A stretch of DNA of 64,000 bases from Linyphia triangularis (lineage: Eukaryota; Arthropoda; Arachnida; Araneae; Linyphiidae), in assembly GCA_963978545.1 (NCBI GenBank), contig OZ021722.1, forward strand, positions 496,001 through 560,000. The letters run 5' to 3'. The stretch's first letter is position 1; each line of letters opens with the position of its first letter. Below, in pieces: positions 1 to 11,814 of the stretch. Both the position numbers and the translations under genes were made by a program. The notes under the pieces were generated by a model that ran no database searches, was not told the DNA's origin, and saw only the letters and a list, made by a program, of their open reading frames with translations.

Positions 1-797
1 TTAATTTCATTTTATTAATGAAAGAAATTTTTAAAAGAAAAGGAAGGGTCTATCAAGCACCAGGAACTTCTTCACCTAGAGATGGAGAAAAACCATAAAA
101 CTCTCAATTGACATCTTCAACAATCGCAATCTTTTTAATTTATTTCGAAAACTTATTTCGAGGCGCTACAGAATCTGGAAATTTATCCGAACCCATTGCT
201 TGTAAGGCATCTCTGAAATTCTGGACGTCAGATGATTATATTATATTTAGGCTTCGAAAACCCAGACCAGCTGATGACCCTATTAGGGTGCGTTCTAAGT
301 CAAACATGTCTGTCTTAATGGAAACTCGATCTCTCATTGAAATTTGTCTGAATGAAAATTGTTGAAAAAATCTTGTAAAAAATCTGTTTAAAATTGTTGT
401 AAAAAATCTGTTTAAAAATTTTTGTAAAAAATATGTTTAAAAATTTAAGTCAATATATGTTTGAAAATGTCTTATAATATATTTATAAAGTGTCAAACAA
501 TCTTTTAAAATGGGTTGTGCAAAGCAAATTTCGTTTAAAATTCCATGTAACTTAATAGTTTAAAAAAAGTGATTTAAATAAAAAAACTGTTTGAACACAA
601 TTTTTTTTTTCTTTTTAATTTTTGATGTGTTCATTATCCATTATCTGTTTTGATATTATTAGAGTAATATTAAAAAAGTTACTTATTCTTAGTTGTCCAC
701 TCCCCCTCCCCCCTTCCCTAACACGCAAAAAAATATATACGTTTGTAACGACGCAATATAAGCGTTCCCACACCTTTTCATTTTACACTACACCACT
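1..797. other. AT-rich stretch, no gene recognised
   Basis: No open frame here resembles a known protein. Around 373-447 a short unit of about 25 bp built on TTGTAAAAAATCTGTTTAAAA is repeated three times with small changes. The rest is AT-rich single-copy-looking DNA. Confidence 0.5.
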
Positions 798-1130
798 GGT
801 TCTAGCCCACTTCGGTTAGAAACTACTTCGTGAAAAACCATCACACTTAGTACGATCCATTCATGATGATTGTTTTCATTTAATGTTTAGCTATTATAAA
901 TTAAAATTAAAATAGCAAAAGACAAAACCAGATGATGCCACATTGACGGAAGGATTTCAAATAAAATACATTAGACATTACTCGCGTTCTTATTTCATGT
1001 CATTCCACGAATTGATCATTTTCGTACCTACTCACCAAATGTCAATGTTTTATAGAAAGTAGTTTCTAAATACACTGGGCTAGAAGATAGAAACATAGCG
1101 AGTAATCCTTACTAGGACTTCCTCTAAAAG
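798..1130. mobile_element. Family B MITE-like element, copy 1
   Basis: The left part (GTTCTAGCCCACTTCGGTT, then AGAAACTACTT) is repeated inverted near the right part (TTTAGAAACTACTTTCTAT when read on the minus strand, then TTCTAGCCCA), so the element has terminal inverted repeats. It ends with TTACTAGGACTTCCTCT. The same sequence occurs at 30563-30850 and, split by two SINEs, at 36588-37365. It has no coding capacity. It looks like a non-autonomous DNA transposon of unknown superfamily, with the outer left end worn or truncated. Confidence 0.55.
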
Positions 1131-1654
1131 TAACGCTTATTTTAGTACGAGTTCATTTCATTCTGGCATGAACTTTCTCAAACTAGACATTTCTACGTAC
1201 GCTTCAATTGCTCTGTATCTCATCACATCTTCCTTACAGTAACTGAGTGATAATAGGATCTCATAAATGTGCATACTGGGTGCTTTTCCTAACATTTAAA
1301 ATTAGTGACGGAGAACAAAGACGTAACGAGGAGGGGGTTTGGGGGTCCAACTCCCCCCTCATGAGGTTAAGAAAAAATGAAGCAAATGTACTGCATTTTT
1401 CCCCAACCAACTCTTTGTTGATTATTACTCAAATTATCTATTAAATTTCATAACTGAGATAATTCAGTGATCAGCGTTTTACTAAGGCAAACTGCAAGCC
1501 GATACATGCATTTTTTCACCAGAACAGAAAACTTGTCATTTAATGTACCCCTTAATGCGATACCCGTGGCTGGAGAAATGGACACTCCATCGCTAGAAAC
1601 GTAAGTCCTGAGTGGACATTGCGCTGTGTAGAAATCACAAACACTAAACAATAA
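1131..1654. other. Unassigned stretch
   Basis: No gene or clear repeat was recognised. A 104-codon minus-strand frame (1448-1762) has no familiar motif and runs into the neighbouring repeat, so I do not call it a gene. Confidence 0.4.
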
Positions 1655-2370
1655 CTGAATGTAAACTAGAGGAGAGTGGAACATCTCACAGCTTTCAATT
1701 ACACTATAATGCTGGTCACTACATTTAAGTTTGACATGGAATAGTGTTAATACCATTTTCATCTACTTGAAAAAAAAAGGGCCAGTTTAGGGATATTTTT
1801 GGCGACATGGGGAATAAAACATCGCCAAAATGGCGAATTTGGTAATCTACTTTTCGATAATTCTTTCAATATCGTTTCCTGTAAATGAAACAGAGGAAAG
1901 GACAAGAACGGTCATTGATGAGAGATGCTCAAGGGAAGAGAACTCTATGTTGAATTCCATCATCTTTTCATCTTTTTACACTTTTATCGTATTTTTAAGA
2001 AAATTTCAGAACTAGGGATGCTTAGAACATCTTAAGAGGAATTACCATAGAGATTTTAATCAAAATCGTTAGAGTCGGTTTTTAGAAATTGTTAAAAAAA
2101 ACATGATTTTTTTCATGTTTTGCGCATGCGCAATATTGACGTAAACCTTAATGGCAGGTTTCATGGACCCCATTAACCTGTACTCCAAATTTGAACATCT
2201 TAGCTCAAATCGTTCGGGAGTTATGTTGACCACAGACACAAGGTCAAACATTTTTCTGTACGACTTTTTGAAGTTAGAATGTTCCAAAAAGTAAAGAAAT
2301 GCAAAAATAATAATAATAATAATAATCATAATATTGACCGAAAACTATACTTTTATTACCCTATCTTAAC
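1655..2370 (-). repeat. Dispersed repeat family A, copy 1
   Basis: This ~0.7 kb sequence recurs at 9840-10540, 38010-38735, 41750-42630 and 48706-49290, with short pieces at 27097-27145 and 31195-31345. Shared landmarks are CACTACATTTAA, GGGATATTTTTGGCGA, CAAAATCGTTAGAG, GCGCATGCGC, CAAATTTGAA, CGTTCGGGAGTTAT and a tip resembling TTACCCTATGTTAACATATGG. No protein-coding frame is shared between copies. The superfamily is unknown; it is probably a non-autonomous element. Confidence 0.65.
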
Positions 2371-2962
2371 ATATGGATAATTGAAAATAATTCAAACGAA
2401 TGCAGGTAGCAAACGCACAATTGAAAGTGAAACACTGTTTTTATTTTGTAAAAGAAAAGATGAAAAATGTGGTAAAATTACTGTTCAAGTTGAAAAAGAA
2501 TCCACAGATAGCGTAGTTGATGATGGAGAAAAAATAACAATTTTATCCGCAGATTTACAGACACGGACGATGTTGGTATCAGATAGATAAAAAAATTAGT
2601 GCAGTAATTATATATCAGTAGCTTTCAGTTTCCATGTGCTTAAGAACATTATCCTGCTCCTGCTCTTTTTTTTTAGAAAAGAATTCTTAAGAAATTCACC
2701 TTACCCCGTAGAATCGGAAAATTATTTGAACTTTTTTGAATGAGATTATTTTTTCCCCTTACTCCTTCTCCCCACCCACTTTTATTTTCATTGGTATAGA
2801 AAGTATATTTTTTTCGAACCCCCCCCCCACCCCCATCTCCCTTCTTCAACTCTAGTTACGCCTATGGCTGAGAAACAAGCCATGTATGAGTTGACAATAT
2901 TCGGAAACAAACATCTCGTCGATGGAGATTTTTCTATACTTCTTGAATACACGAGATTGTGT
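2371..2962. other. Unassigned stretch with a poly-C run
   Basis: A 69-codon plus-strand frame at 2381-2590 has no recognisable domain. A C-rich run at about 2820-2833 is followed by TAGTTACGCCTATGGCTGAG, which resembles the ends of other decayed repeats in the window. Nothing else is supported. Confidence 0.35.
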
Positions 2963-3612
2963 ATAATTCGTAGTAAAAATATCAGAAATCGGTGAGAATT
3001 ATTCCCAATTTTTCAACAAGCTAAGCTTCTTTACTAGAACAATGTATAAACTCGGTAAAAACATTCAGTTGGTTATTTTTTTGTTTATAATTAATTCGCA
3101 CAAATGAATTATACTCGAATTCGTGGCAGAAATGTCAGAAATCATTGAGAATTATTCACTATTTATTTTTCAACAAACTAAGCTTCATTACTCGATAAAA
3201 GCATTTGTATATTTGGTTGATCTTTGTACGAATTTCGTAGATTTTTGTACTAGTTATACACTACATCGTAACAAATTATACACGAATTCGTGTCAAAATG
3301 TCAGAACTCAGTAAGAATTAACCACTAGTTAATTTTTAACAAGCCAAGCTTCATTGCTCGGTAAAAGCACACAGTTGGTTACTTATTTTGTATAATTCGT
3401 AGATCTTTGTACGAATTTCGTAAATTTTTGTACTAACTATATACGAGTTCGTAGTAAATTGCATATTAATGCGAATTTTACACGAATTCGAAGCGAAAAT
3501 GTCAGAACTCGGTGAGAATTGTTCACTATTTATTTTTCAACAAACTGAGCTTCACTATTAGAACAATGTGTAAACTAGGCGCCCTCGTAAAAACATACAG
3601 TTGGTTACCTCT
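2963..3612 (+). repeat. Degenerate tandem repeat, about 160-200 bp unit, four copies
   Basis: Four consecutive blocks begin with AAATGTCAGAACTCGGTGAG-like sequence (about 2977, 3129, 3295, 3499). Each continues with TTTTTCAACAAACTAAGCTT, then CAGTTGGTTA and ACACGAATTCG. Spacing varies between about 150 and 205 bp, so the array is old and indel-rich. It is non-coding. Confidence 0.6.
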
Positions 3613-4845
3613 AAAGAGGAAACAGTTTTAGAGTCATTGAGAAATCATGGGAAAATTCCCTTTTCAAAAATTGCACGGCATTATTCCTATACATTTTTAA
3701 TAAATTTTCACATATTTTCAGGGGGGCATTCGGACATTAAATGGGTCCGGAGGTTTTAGATCTATGCCTCATTGATCTATATAATTAATCAGATTTCAAT
3801 ATATATTGTTAATAATAAAATAATTTTACTGTTAAACTAGATATAATAACCAAATTGTACTAATAAGGCCGAAGTACGATCGAGTTTCTAAGAAGTATAG
3901 TATTTACTTACAAATAAGTCCCTGACTCACCTTTTAGCGAATGAAAAATACAGATTTACCATTCTAATTTTGCTAAAAAAAGCATAAAAACAAGATTCCT
4001 TAAACTCAACAACATTTATTCTTCACAAAACTTTTTAAAAGACATTTTTAGACAACAACGATGGGCGTTGCCAAAACTTTATAACTAAAACTATTACTGC
4101 GTGAAAAAAAAAATCTAATTATTATTGCGACAGCCGTATTTGACAGGATTAGTATTGATGGATCGGAATTCATTTGACCAGACTTAAATTTTCAGTTGTT
4201 TTAATAATTAGTTTTAAATCAATTTTTCACTTTTTGTTCTATTTATACCTTGAGTGAACTGGGTTTCCATAAATCATTGATAAATTTGTTGCAAAAACTA
4301 AAACAATGAAATCTAAATTACAAAAAAAAAAAATCCTGGTATATAACTAGTATGTTTATTAGAAAATGATATCCGAAAAAATATATATAACATATTTTAT
4401 TACCTATTATATTACCTTAAAACCTATTTTTTCTGACTGCAACAAACTCTTTTTCAGAATAAATGTGAAATTTAAAGCAATTTCTCAACATACAAATAAT
4501 ATCTCAAACTAAAATAATAGTACAACAATTGATAATAGTTGTGGTGAGAGTTGATTGGTTTGAATGGGCTTTAAAAGAAACGTCAAGAAAGGCAACTACT
4601 TAAAGAAAAATAGACCTTCTGTTAGGTGATTGCACCGGACAACCTTATGGTCCCCCATCATACCTTGAAAAACGAATTGCATTAACAAGGAAACCTAGTC
4701 AATTGAAAAGACGAATTAAAAACAGTCATTAAATATCATTAACAAAATTTTTTTTTAAAAAATGAGTGCACATTGGAAAAGTTTTTTACTAGCTTCAAAA
4801 ACAAAGACTATTTTCCCCCCTCGTATTTTGTTTATTAAGGGCGTT
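3613..4845. other. AT-rich stretch, no gene recognised
   Basis: I see no protein-coding similarity and no clear repeat structure here apart from homopolymer A/T runs. Confidence 0.4.
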
Positions 4846-5264
4846 CAGTAGGCAAGGGTACCCCCAGGAGGGTGCAAGGAAGTGCACTTGCACCCCCCTG
4901 GCTCTAGAATTTGTTTTAAAAAATGAGTGAAAAAATTTCAATTCTAAGGGGGGAAAAAAGCACACATGTAATTTATACTTTTATGTTACAATGAGCATTT
5001 TTTTCCTATTAATTTACTCTTTTGTTTCTTTCGTATGTCGTTTGTTTAGCTACTTGCGTGACGATTTTCTGACGCTTGTTGTCTATGATTATTAGAGGCT
5101 GATGAGTAGAAGTGTTTATTCCTTTTATTGTATAATCATTTCCTGTGTAGTTCTCAAAATTCTAGGAAAATGTTTTGTTTTTTAAGTCATTCGATATACT
5201 ATCTTAAAATCTATTTTTAGAATTCAATTGAACATATTCCAACACTGCCTTCGTGTTTCATTTT

Positions 5265-5301
<37 letters not shown>

Positions 5302-5640
5302 TCATTATATCCGAAACTTGGAAGAAATACAAAAGTGTTACTCTTCTGTATTTTTGCATCTTCGAGTTCCTCTATTCTAAACACTGTCTCTTGAAAGACC
5401 GTGAGATCTAGTTGTATGATAAAAAAATCGTTAAAAATATATATATTTTTACTATTTTGTATTTTTTTCTCTTTAACAGGGTTGTGCTTTCAAAAATATA
5501 TACCATGAATTTTAACTATTCTTAAAGAGTTTAATTTATAATGCATAATTATTAATTAACATTTCTAAAAAAATTAATGATTTTGATAAAAATCTAGACT
5601 TGCACCCCCTTACAAATATTCCTGGTGGCGCCTATGTCAG
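4846..5640. mobile_element. Possible decayed DNA transposon with C-rich ends
   Basis: The left end has GGCAAGGGTACCCCCAGGAG followed by a palindrome-like TGCAAGGAAGTGCACTTGCA and CCCCCCTGG. The right end has CTTGCACCCCCTTACAAATA followed by CCTGGTGGCGCCTATG. These C-rich motifs with CCAGG and GCGCC resemble inverted ends. Between them lies AT-rich DNA with a 30-base T run (5269-5299) and no coding frame. Boundaries are uncertain. Confidence 0.35.
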
Positions 5641-6325
5641 TAAGCTTAAAATTTCAAAATTATCGATTTCATGGGTTTTGCATATCTCCAATTTCAAACT
5701 ACTCTGCTTCTTTCAAGATATAGTTTTTAACTGTACACTCTCTAGTTCCGGCGAAAAGTTAGTTTTAAAAAACGTATACACAAATTTACCATGCCACAAT
5801 ATCGCATAAAAATGCATTTATCTCAAAATGTCACTTTTCCAACTTCTAAGTACCTTTTTAAAGAACGGCTACTAGCTTCTTTAAGAAAATGTTACCCTAT
5901 TTCTGCCTTACACCCTATCAGAGGTTAACGTTTTAGAAAATTGTCGATTATTTTTTTATTTATTTTTTTTTTTTTTAATTATTTTGTTTTAAAAGATTAC
6001 GATTTTCAGAAATTTTGGGTGTTTTATAATTTGAGATTTAAAAAAAAATAATAAATTAAAAAAAAAAAAAATTAACATACTCTCTTAATGTTGTCCTTAT
6101 ATAAAAAAAGAAAGTTCTAATAATACTCAGGAAAAATTTCAAAAGTATCCGTGCATTGTTACTTAGAAAATGTACATGGAAAATTGATCTTTTAACGTTA
6201 GTGGTATAGGGCCTACCGAACCCTCTTAAATTCTTTTGTTATTTGGAACACATTATCGTAAGAAAAATGACGTCATTTTATAGTTTTATCTGGCACATTA
6301 ATGGTAAAGTTTTATTCAAAATTAA
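5641..6325. other. AT-rich stretch, no gene recognised
   Basis: Poly-T and poly-A runs at about 5950-6075 dominate. Nothing coding is supported. Confidence 0.4.
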
Positions 6326-7127
6326 ATATCCCCCAAAAAAACACTTTTGAAAAGTAGAAGAACCACCAACCTCAAAAACACAAAAAAAACTTTCTTACAA
6401 TAAAAAAATCATAAACATGATGAAAATTTTCAGCCACAAACACAGTGATATAAAAAATGGCCAACCTCTGATTAGAACTCTCGGTTGTGACTCGCTTAAG
6501 AATGTCTGCTTACTTAGTTTATTTTTAAAATTTAAGTTCCGCTCCCATAAAAATTTACGCTGCTTGAGGTTGGCGCCCGTCATAGGAATATTAACAATGC
6601 TTGCGTTTAAAGTAATTTATGGCAGATTACACGAATATTCGAGTTCCTGATTTCATTTGAATAGGTAGGAAATACAAAGTGGTGTAAATCTTCATGTTCA
6701 TGTAACTTTCAAAATAGCATAGAGAAACTGTGCTCAAACGCTTGCATTTGAATATATTTATTAAGAATTTTTTAAGTAGGAAACTGAAGTGTTTGTGGTA
6801 AGCTTTTGTTTGGTTGATACATACATTTTGGAAAGTTTTTATTGTCTGGGGGCTTTAAAGGTTAGTAATTAAGACGGGGGCCAACCTCAAGCAGCGTAAA
6901 TTTTTATGGAAGCGGAACTTAAATTTTAAAAATAAACTAAGTAAGCAGACATTCTTAAGCGAGTCACAACCGAGAGTTCTAATCAGAGGTTGGCCATTTT
7001 TTATATCACTGTGTTTGTGGCTGAAAATTTTCATCATGTTTATGATTTTTTTATTGTAAGAAAGTTTTTTTGTGTTTTTGAGGTTGGTGGTTCTTCTACT
7101 TTTCAAAAGTGTTTTTTTGGGGGATAT
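6326..7127. mobile_element. Foldback element with near-identical 255-bp inverted arms
   Basis: Positions 6326-6582 and 6873-7127 are inverted copies of each other. They run from ATATCCCCCAAAAAAACACT at the outside to CTTGAGGTTGGCGCC at the inside, and I see only a few differences (for example CTCCC versus TTCCA near the inner end). The spacer (6583-6872) is about 290 bp. Frames of 77 and 83 codons on opposite strands are the same arm read twice and are not genes. The high arm identity suggests recent origin or gene conversion. Confidence 0.8.
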
Positions 7128-7204
7128 CAGAACTTTTTTTTAAACACTGGCGACTTCTATTTTTTAAATATGTTCGTTTAATCGTTTTTCTATATATCAC
7201 CTAA

Positions 7205-7600
7205 GTTATACCTGGTACCAGGAATATTCATAATTCTTCAAACTGAGTTCGACGATACCTTTCATGCAATAATTATATTTAAAATTGATAAACCGGAAGT
7301 GGTACCGATAGCATACCTGGTACTTTAAACATTCATAATTCGTCAAAACAAAAGTCCAACACGCCATATTTATCTTGGAATTTGATAAATTGAAAGTGGT
7401 ACTACCTATGCTATACCTGGTACCTTAAACATTCATAATTTTTCAAGACAACCCCAACGACACCCAACATGCCATATTTATCTTCAAAATTGATAAACCA
7501 GAAGTAGTACCACCCATGGTACACCTGGTACCATGAATATTCAAAATTCTTCAAGTTGAGTTCAATGATATCTTACATGCTAAAATCTACTTGAAAATTT
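7205..7600 (+). repeat. Degenerate tandem repeat, about 105 bp unit with GGTACC
   Basis: ACCTGGTACC-type motifs occur at about 7211, 7316, 7416 and 7524, spaced 100-108 bp. Each is followed by ATTCATAATTCTTCAA and later by AAATTGATAAACC and AGTGGTACC. The first copy contains the perfect palindrome CCTGGTACCAGG. It is non-coding. Confidence 0.7.
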
Positions 7601-7609
7601 TACAAATTC

Positions 7610-7745
7610 GTTGAATGCGGATGGCAGTAACCATCAAAATCGACCACGAACAAGTAATAGAAACTTGTGTATGGCAACTCAACTCCCAAAACTTAATGGA
7701 ATACGTTGCCATCGACAAACAGCCTGTCTGCCAAGTTTCAGCTCG
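7610..7745 (-). repeat. Repeat family D fragment
   Basis: On the minus strand this reads CGAGCTGAAACTTGGCAGAC followed by a GTCGATGGCAACGTATTC-like stretch. It matches the core shared with 15268-15345, 24755-24900, 39321-39480 and 41090-41290. Confidence 0.5.
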
Positions 7746-7746
7746 T

Positions 7747-7911
7747 TTGGTTAGTTTGTACGCACAACGACCTATTTTAAGGCATAATAACGACTAATCA
7801 GTCCGGGACCCACAGCTTAACGGAATTCCGAATCACAACGAACATTCACACCTAACCCAGGAATCAAATCTGGCATCTTTAACGTACAAAGCCAAAGCGT
7901 TCATCCCACTG
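7747..7911 (-). mobile_element. tRNA-derived SINE, type 3, decayed copy
   Basis: The segment with CGACCTATTTTAAGGC, CGACTAATCAGTCCGGGACC and CCTAACCCAGGAATCAAAT matches the better preserved copy at 38230-38445 in order and orientation. The tRNA-like head is at the right, so the element is on the minus strand. The box B region is eroded. Confidence 0.55.
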
Positions 7912-9839
7912 AAAATTTATTCTAATAAATTGTTACAAATAAATATTACAAGTTTTTTACTGTCTAAATATTGCAATATAAATTATTTTTATTATACCAA
8001 GCATTATTTTGGTTCACATATAATAACCCATTGATATCTGACAAAATTTTAAATATTTTCTTAACAACAATTTTAAAATTCACTATGAAATTACAATTTT
8101 GAAGAAATATGATTCTACGATTTCATTCTACAACAGAAATTCATTCTCAACACATCTTTAAAAACGAATGACATTTGTGCAAATTCCATTAGCCAATCGC
8201 AATGCGTGGTTCATTTAGTCCTCTGTAATGAATTGACTGTGACGTCAGCTCGCATAACCTCCACATTTATACTTTGTATTTAGCCCATAGTATCTTGCAA
8301 CAAAATGTGATTGTTTTCATTTTTCAATGGAGATTTCCCGAAATTAAAATGTTTTTGAAAGTTAACTCTCTCTATATTATCATACAGTTCAAATAACACA
8401 TGCAACTTGAAGAACAAATATTTCTCTTTAACTCTGTCTCTTCACAAATTAAATTATTTCAATTTTAAAGATGTTATAAGCCATATAATTATAGTCTAAT
8501 TCGTTCTGCCAATACATTAACATAACGTTTATTCTCACTTAAGCCTAACATGTCGGAAAAACTAACTTCGAAATTATAGCAAACCTGTTTGGCAACCTTT
8601 GGCATATATTTCTGAACCACAATTACAAGCTGATCGCCTTTATCTGTCGCCAAATTATGAAATGAAAAAAAGTGGTTTTAAATTAATTAAAAATAGAAAG
8701 AATTATTTAATGAAGTTCAAACCAGCGTTGGATTTTAAGTTGAAACAATCCCCATCCTATAATTCAATCCATTTGAAGATCTATAGCTTAGTTAGGGCTG
8801 AACGTTTGTCTAAATTTTTACATCAAAATGGTGCTAGAACTCGTTTTTTTATTTCATTTTGGAAATTTCAATATTTTTTTTCTTCGTTGTCTTTAATCCT
8901 ATGTACTTAATTTTTTTTTCTTTGAAAGATATCACCGAGATGAATCTATGGTATTTTTTGTATAATTATGTGAAGTTTCGTAAACGCGCTAGAAAATAGT
9001 CAATTTCGGCTTTTTCGCTGGAAGTTGTGCAGAGAATAGATACTTACTGTCGTTTCTGCCTTTTTAAGGTTGGCGGCGAAACGACCGTTTCGTCTGATTC
9101 AGTAATGACCTAACCAACACGGTGTCGTGACAAAAGCCAACAGTGACATTTGCCAACAGTGACAAAAACCAACGTTTTAGCTGTCAAGGGGAATCGGTCC
9201 CCTTACTTTTAGGGACCGTCCACATATATTTTTACCAACCTCATTGAGTTAAGCTGCTATGTTTTGTTGGAAAGCAGTGATACTAAATACTAATTGTTAT
9301 TTAGGTCACAAATTCAGAAAAGGTTTCAAACAAAATACAGTTACCATTCTTGTGATTTTATTTTATTTAAATATTTGTGATACTTTTGCCTACACAAGTG
9401 GTGCAATTTGTATGTATATTGCTTTAAAAGTTCCTAAAATAAAAGCATTATCGAAAAAAGATTCTAATTTAAAATTGCATTGTCGGAAAAAGATTCTAAT
9501 TTAAAATTACATTATCCAAATATTGTGACAAAAAAAATTACCGTTACCTTAAATTTTAAGTGTAATATAATAAAGTTTAAATAACTAAGTAATAATGTTT
9601 TGACATTCTGTAAAAAACATCTATTACTTATTGAAGCGAACTACACTTAATGAAATTTCATAAATTTAAACTAGATAAACAAACCATTCAAAAAGAAGTT
9701 CCATAGTGTTTCAATAGCCATTAGAGTATATGCTTTTTTAATGACACGTAATTTAGTACTAATGTGTGAAAAACGAGTATTTATCCGTATTATTTATCAT
9801 TTTTTCATATCTTAAAAAGAAGTCAAAATAATAATTTTT
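7912..9839. other. Unassigned stretch with a promoter-like patch
   Basis: No gene is supported. Around 8188-8256 lie TTAGCCAATCGCAATG (a CCAAT-like site) and TGACGTCA (a CRE-like palindrome), described separately. The frames at 8599-8910 and 9259-9504 are open for 103 and 81 codons but have no recognisable domain and no codon bias I can judge. Confidence 0.4.
8188..8256. promoter_or_regulatory. CCAAT box plus CRE-like site
   Basis: TTAGCCAATCGCAATG is followed about 50 bp later by GTGACGTCAGC. Both are common eukaryotic promoter elements and the spacing is plausible. No TATA box or recognised gene follows, so function is only a possibility. TGACGTCA also occurs near 43510 and 56168. Confidence 0.25.
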
Positions 9840-10540
9840 ACTTTCAATTATCCATATGTATACATAGGGTAATGAAAGTATAGTATTCGGTAACGTTTCT
9901 CGACGTTTTGGAACATCCTGATTTCAAAAAAGTGATTTAGAAAAAATGTCTGTCTGTGTGTATGTGGTCAGCATACCTTCCCGAACAAATTGACCTACGA
10001 TGTTCAAATTTGGTGTGCGTGTTGGTGGCGGCCGTGGGACCTACCATTATAATTCTTCGTCAAAATCGCGCATGCGTATAAGATAGTTGTCATTGAAAAA
10101 ATCATGTTTTTCCGTAATTGCTAAAAAACGGCTCAAACGATTTTGATTGAAATTGTTGTAGTAATGCCTCTTACGGTGTTTTAAACACCCCTACCTCCGA
10201 AGTTCCCGTAAAAATGCAATAAAAACGTAAGAAGTTGAAAAACGAGTATATTTAACACAGAGCTCTCTGCCCTTGAGCGTCGCCCATCAACGATTGATTT
10301 TTATGAGTCTTTCGCACAAGAAAGGAAAATGTAATGTCTAATGAATTAAATCACCAATTTTGCCATTTTGGAATTCTCCCCCCTCCCCCCAATCCCCCAT
10401 GCAAAAATTATCGTCAAATTGGCCATTTTCTTTCAATGGGTGAAAATATGAAAACGGTAAGTAACACTATGTTAAATTTTTATGCGATGGCCAATATTTT
10501 AGTGTAAATGAAAGTTGTACGATGTTTCACACCTCTAGTT
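9840..10540 (+). repeat. Dispersed repeat family A, copy 2
   Basis: It starts with the palindromic tip (ACTTTCAATTATCCATATGT then ACATAGGGTAATGAAAGT). The tip is followed by GACGTTTTGGAACATCCTGA, CGAACAAATTGACC, CGCATGCG and CAACGATTGATTTTTATGAG. It is the same family as copy 1 in the opposite orientation. Confidence 0.65.
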
Positions 10541-10959
10541 TATGTTAGTATCTGTTTGGCTGTTTGCAAGTCAGAAAAGTAAAAACAATGGGGCAACATT
10601 TTAATAGGACTTAAATTATTTGAGTCATAAATAGTGAAGTATATTAATTTTCCTGACTGGAACTCCAATAGGAAATTATTTTAAATTACCGTGTTCAATC
10701 ATGTAAAGACGCTTACATACAACTTTTGCATTACTACGTCGAGCTAAAAGCATAGAATTTAAAATATACAGATATTTGGTACCCTTGAACCCATGATACT
10801 TGTCCGAGCATGGACCAAAACCCTAACTAAATTTCCTTTGCAGAATTTTTTTTATTATTATTTTAATAATACAAATGGTATCACAGCAATCGTTATGAAA
10901 GGGTTAGTAATACTTTTTAAAACGTGGCAAAATGCTTCGTTGCCGAGTGCGTGTTCCGA

Positions 10960-11760
10960 GTTTAATAAAGTAATTTCACACATGTTGCATACAATACTTC
11001 TTATAATCACGTACAAAAAATAATATACAATGTTGGCCACTCCACTCAATGTTTCTGAAAATATATACCATTATACTAAGACTATAAAACTCAAGCCCGG
11101 TCGTGCTGTAAAATGACTTTACTGCTCTAAAGTGTTATTTTCGCCACGATTTCTGATTAACTAAAGTTAAATTTTGTGCAAGTTTTATAAAGAGTACTTT
11201 ATCGCACTAGTGTGATAATAGTTATTTATGCAACCAGTGGGGAAGTAATACTTTTTCAAACGAGATAAAACGTTTATTTGACGAGGGCGATAGCACGAGT
11301 CAAATAATTTACTGAGTTTGAAAAAATATTTTCCCACGTGTTGCATACAATATTTTTTATAATCACGTGCACAAAATATTTATAATGCATATATTTATTA
11401 ATGTTGGCAACTCGATTCAATGAATTTCTTCTGAAAATATGTCATTTCAATGTCAAGACTGTAATATTTGAGTACGAGGTGTGCGAAAAAATACTTTTTC
11501 ACACTAGTGCGAACAAGTTACTTTCCCGTACTCTTTGCGAAACAGTGCTATTTTCGCCACAGTTTTTGGTACAAAATGATTAAAAAAATTACATTTTTTC
11601 ACTTTGTTATAAAAAATATTTTATTGCAAACATTGCAAGAAAATGTTGCTTTCGCCACAATTTCTGATTTGAAAAAATCTAATTCTTTGCACGTTGGTAT
11701 AACCTTCCTAGGTTACTTAGCTATTAAGTTACTTATTCGTTGATTCTTATATTTTTATTA
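10960..11760. repeat. Repeat family E, two tandem partial copies
   Basis: TGTTGCATACAATA.TT.TTATAATCACGT and AATGTTGGC.ACTC.A.TCAATG appear at about 10982-11060 and again at 11338-11420. Between them lies TTTGACGAGGGCGATAGCAC with GAGTCAAATAATTTACTGAG. An inverted copy is at about 50990-51220. It is non-coding; short frames here differ between copies. Confidence 0.55.
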
Positions 11761-11814
11761 TTTGACTATCGGTTCTTAAACACAGACACTAAACAGAAAT
11801 ATTTACGTATTAGC

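Noticed and set aside
6417..7106. Pair of similar small proteins on opposite strands
   Set aside because: They are the two arms of one inverted repeat read in mirrored frames.
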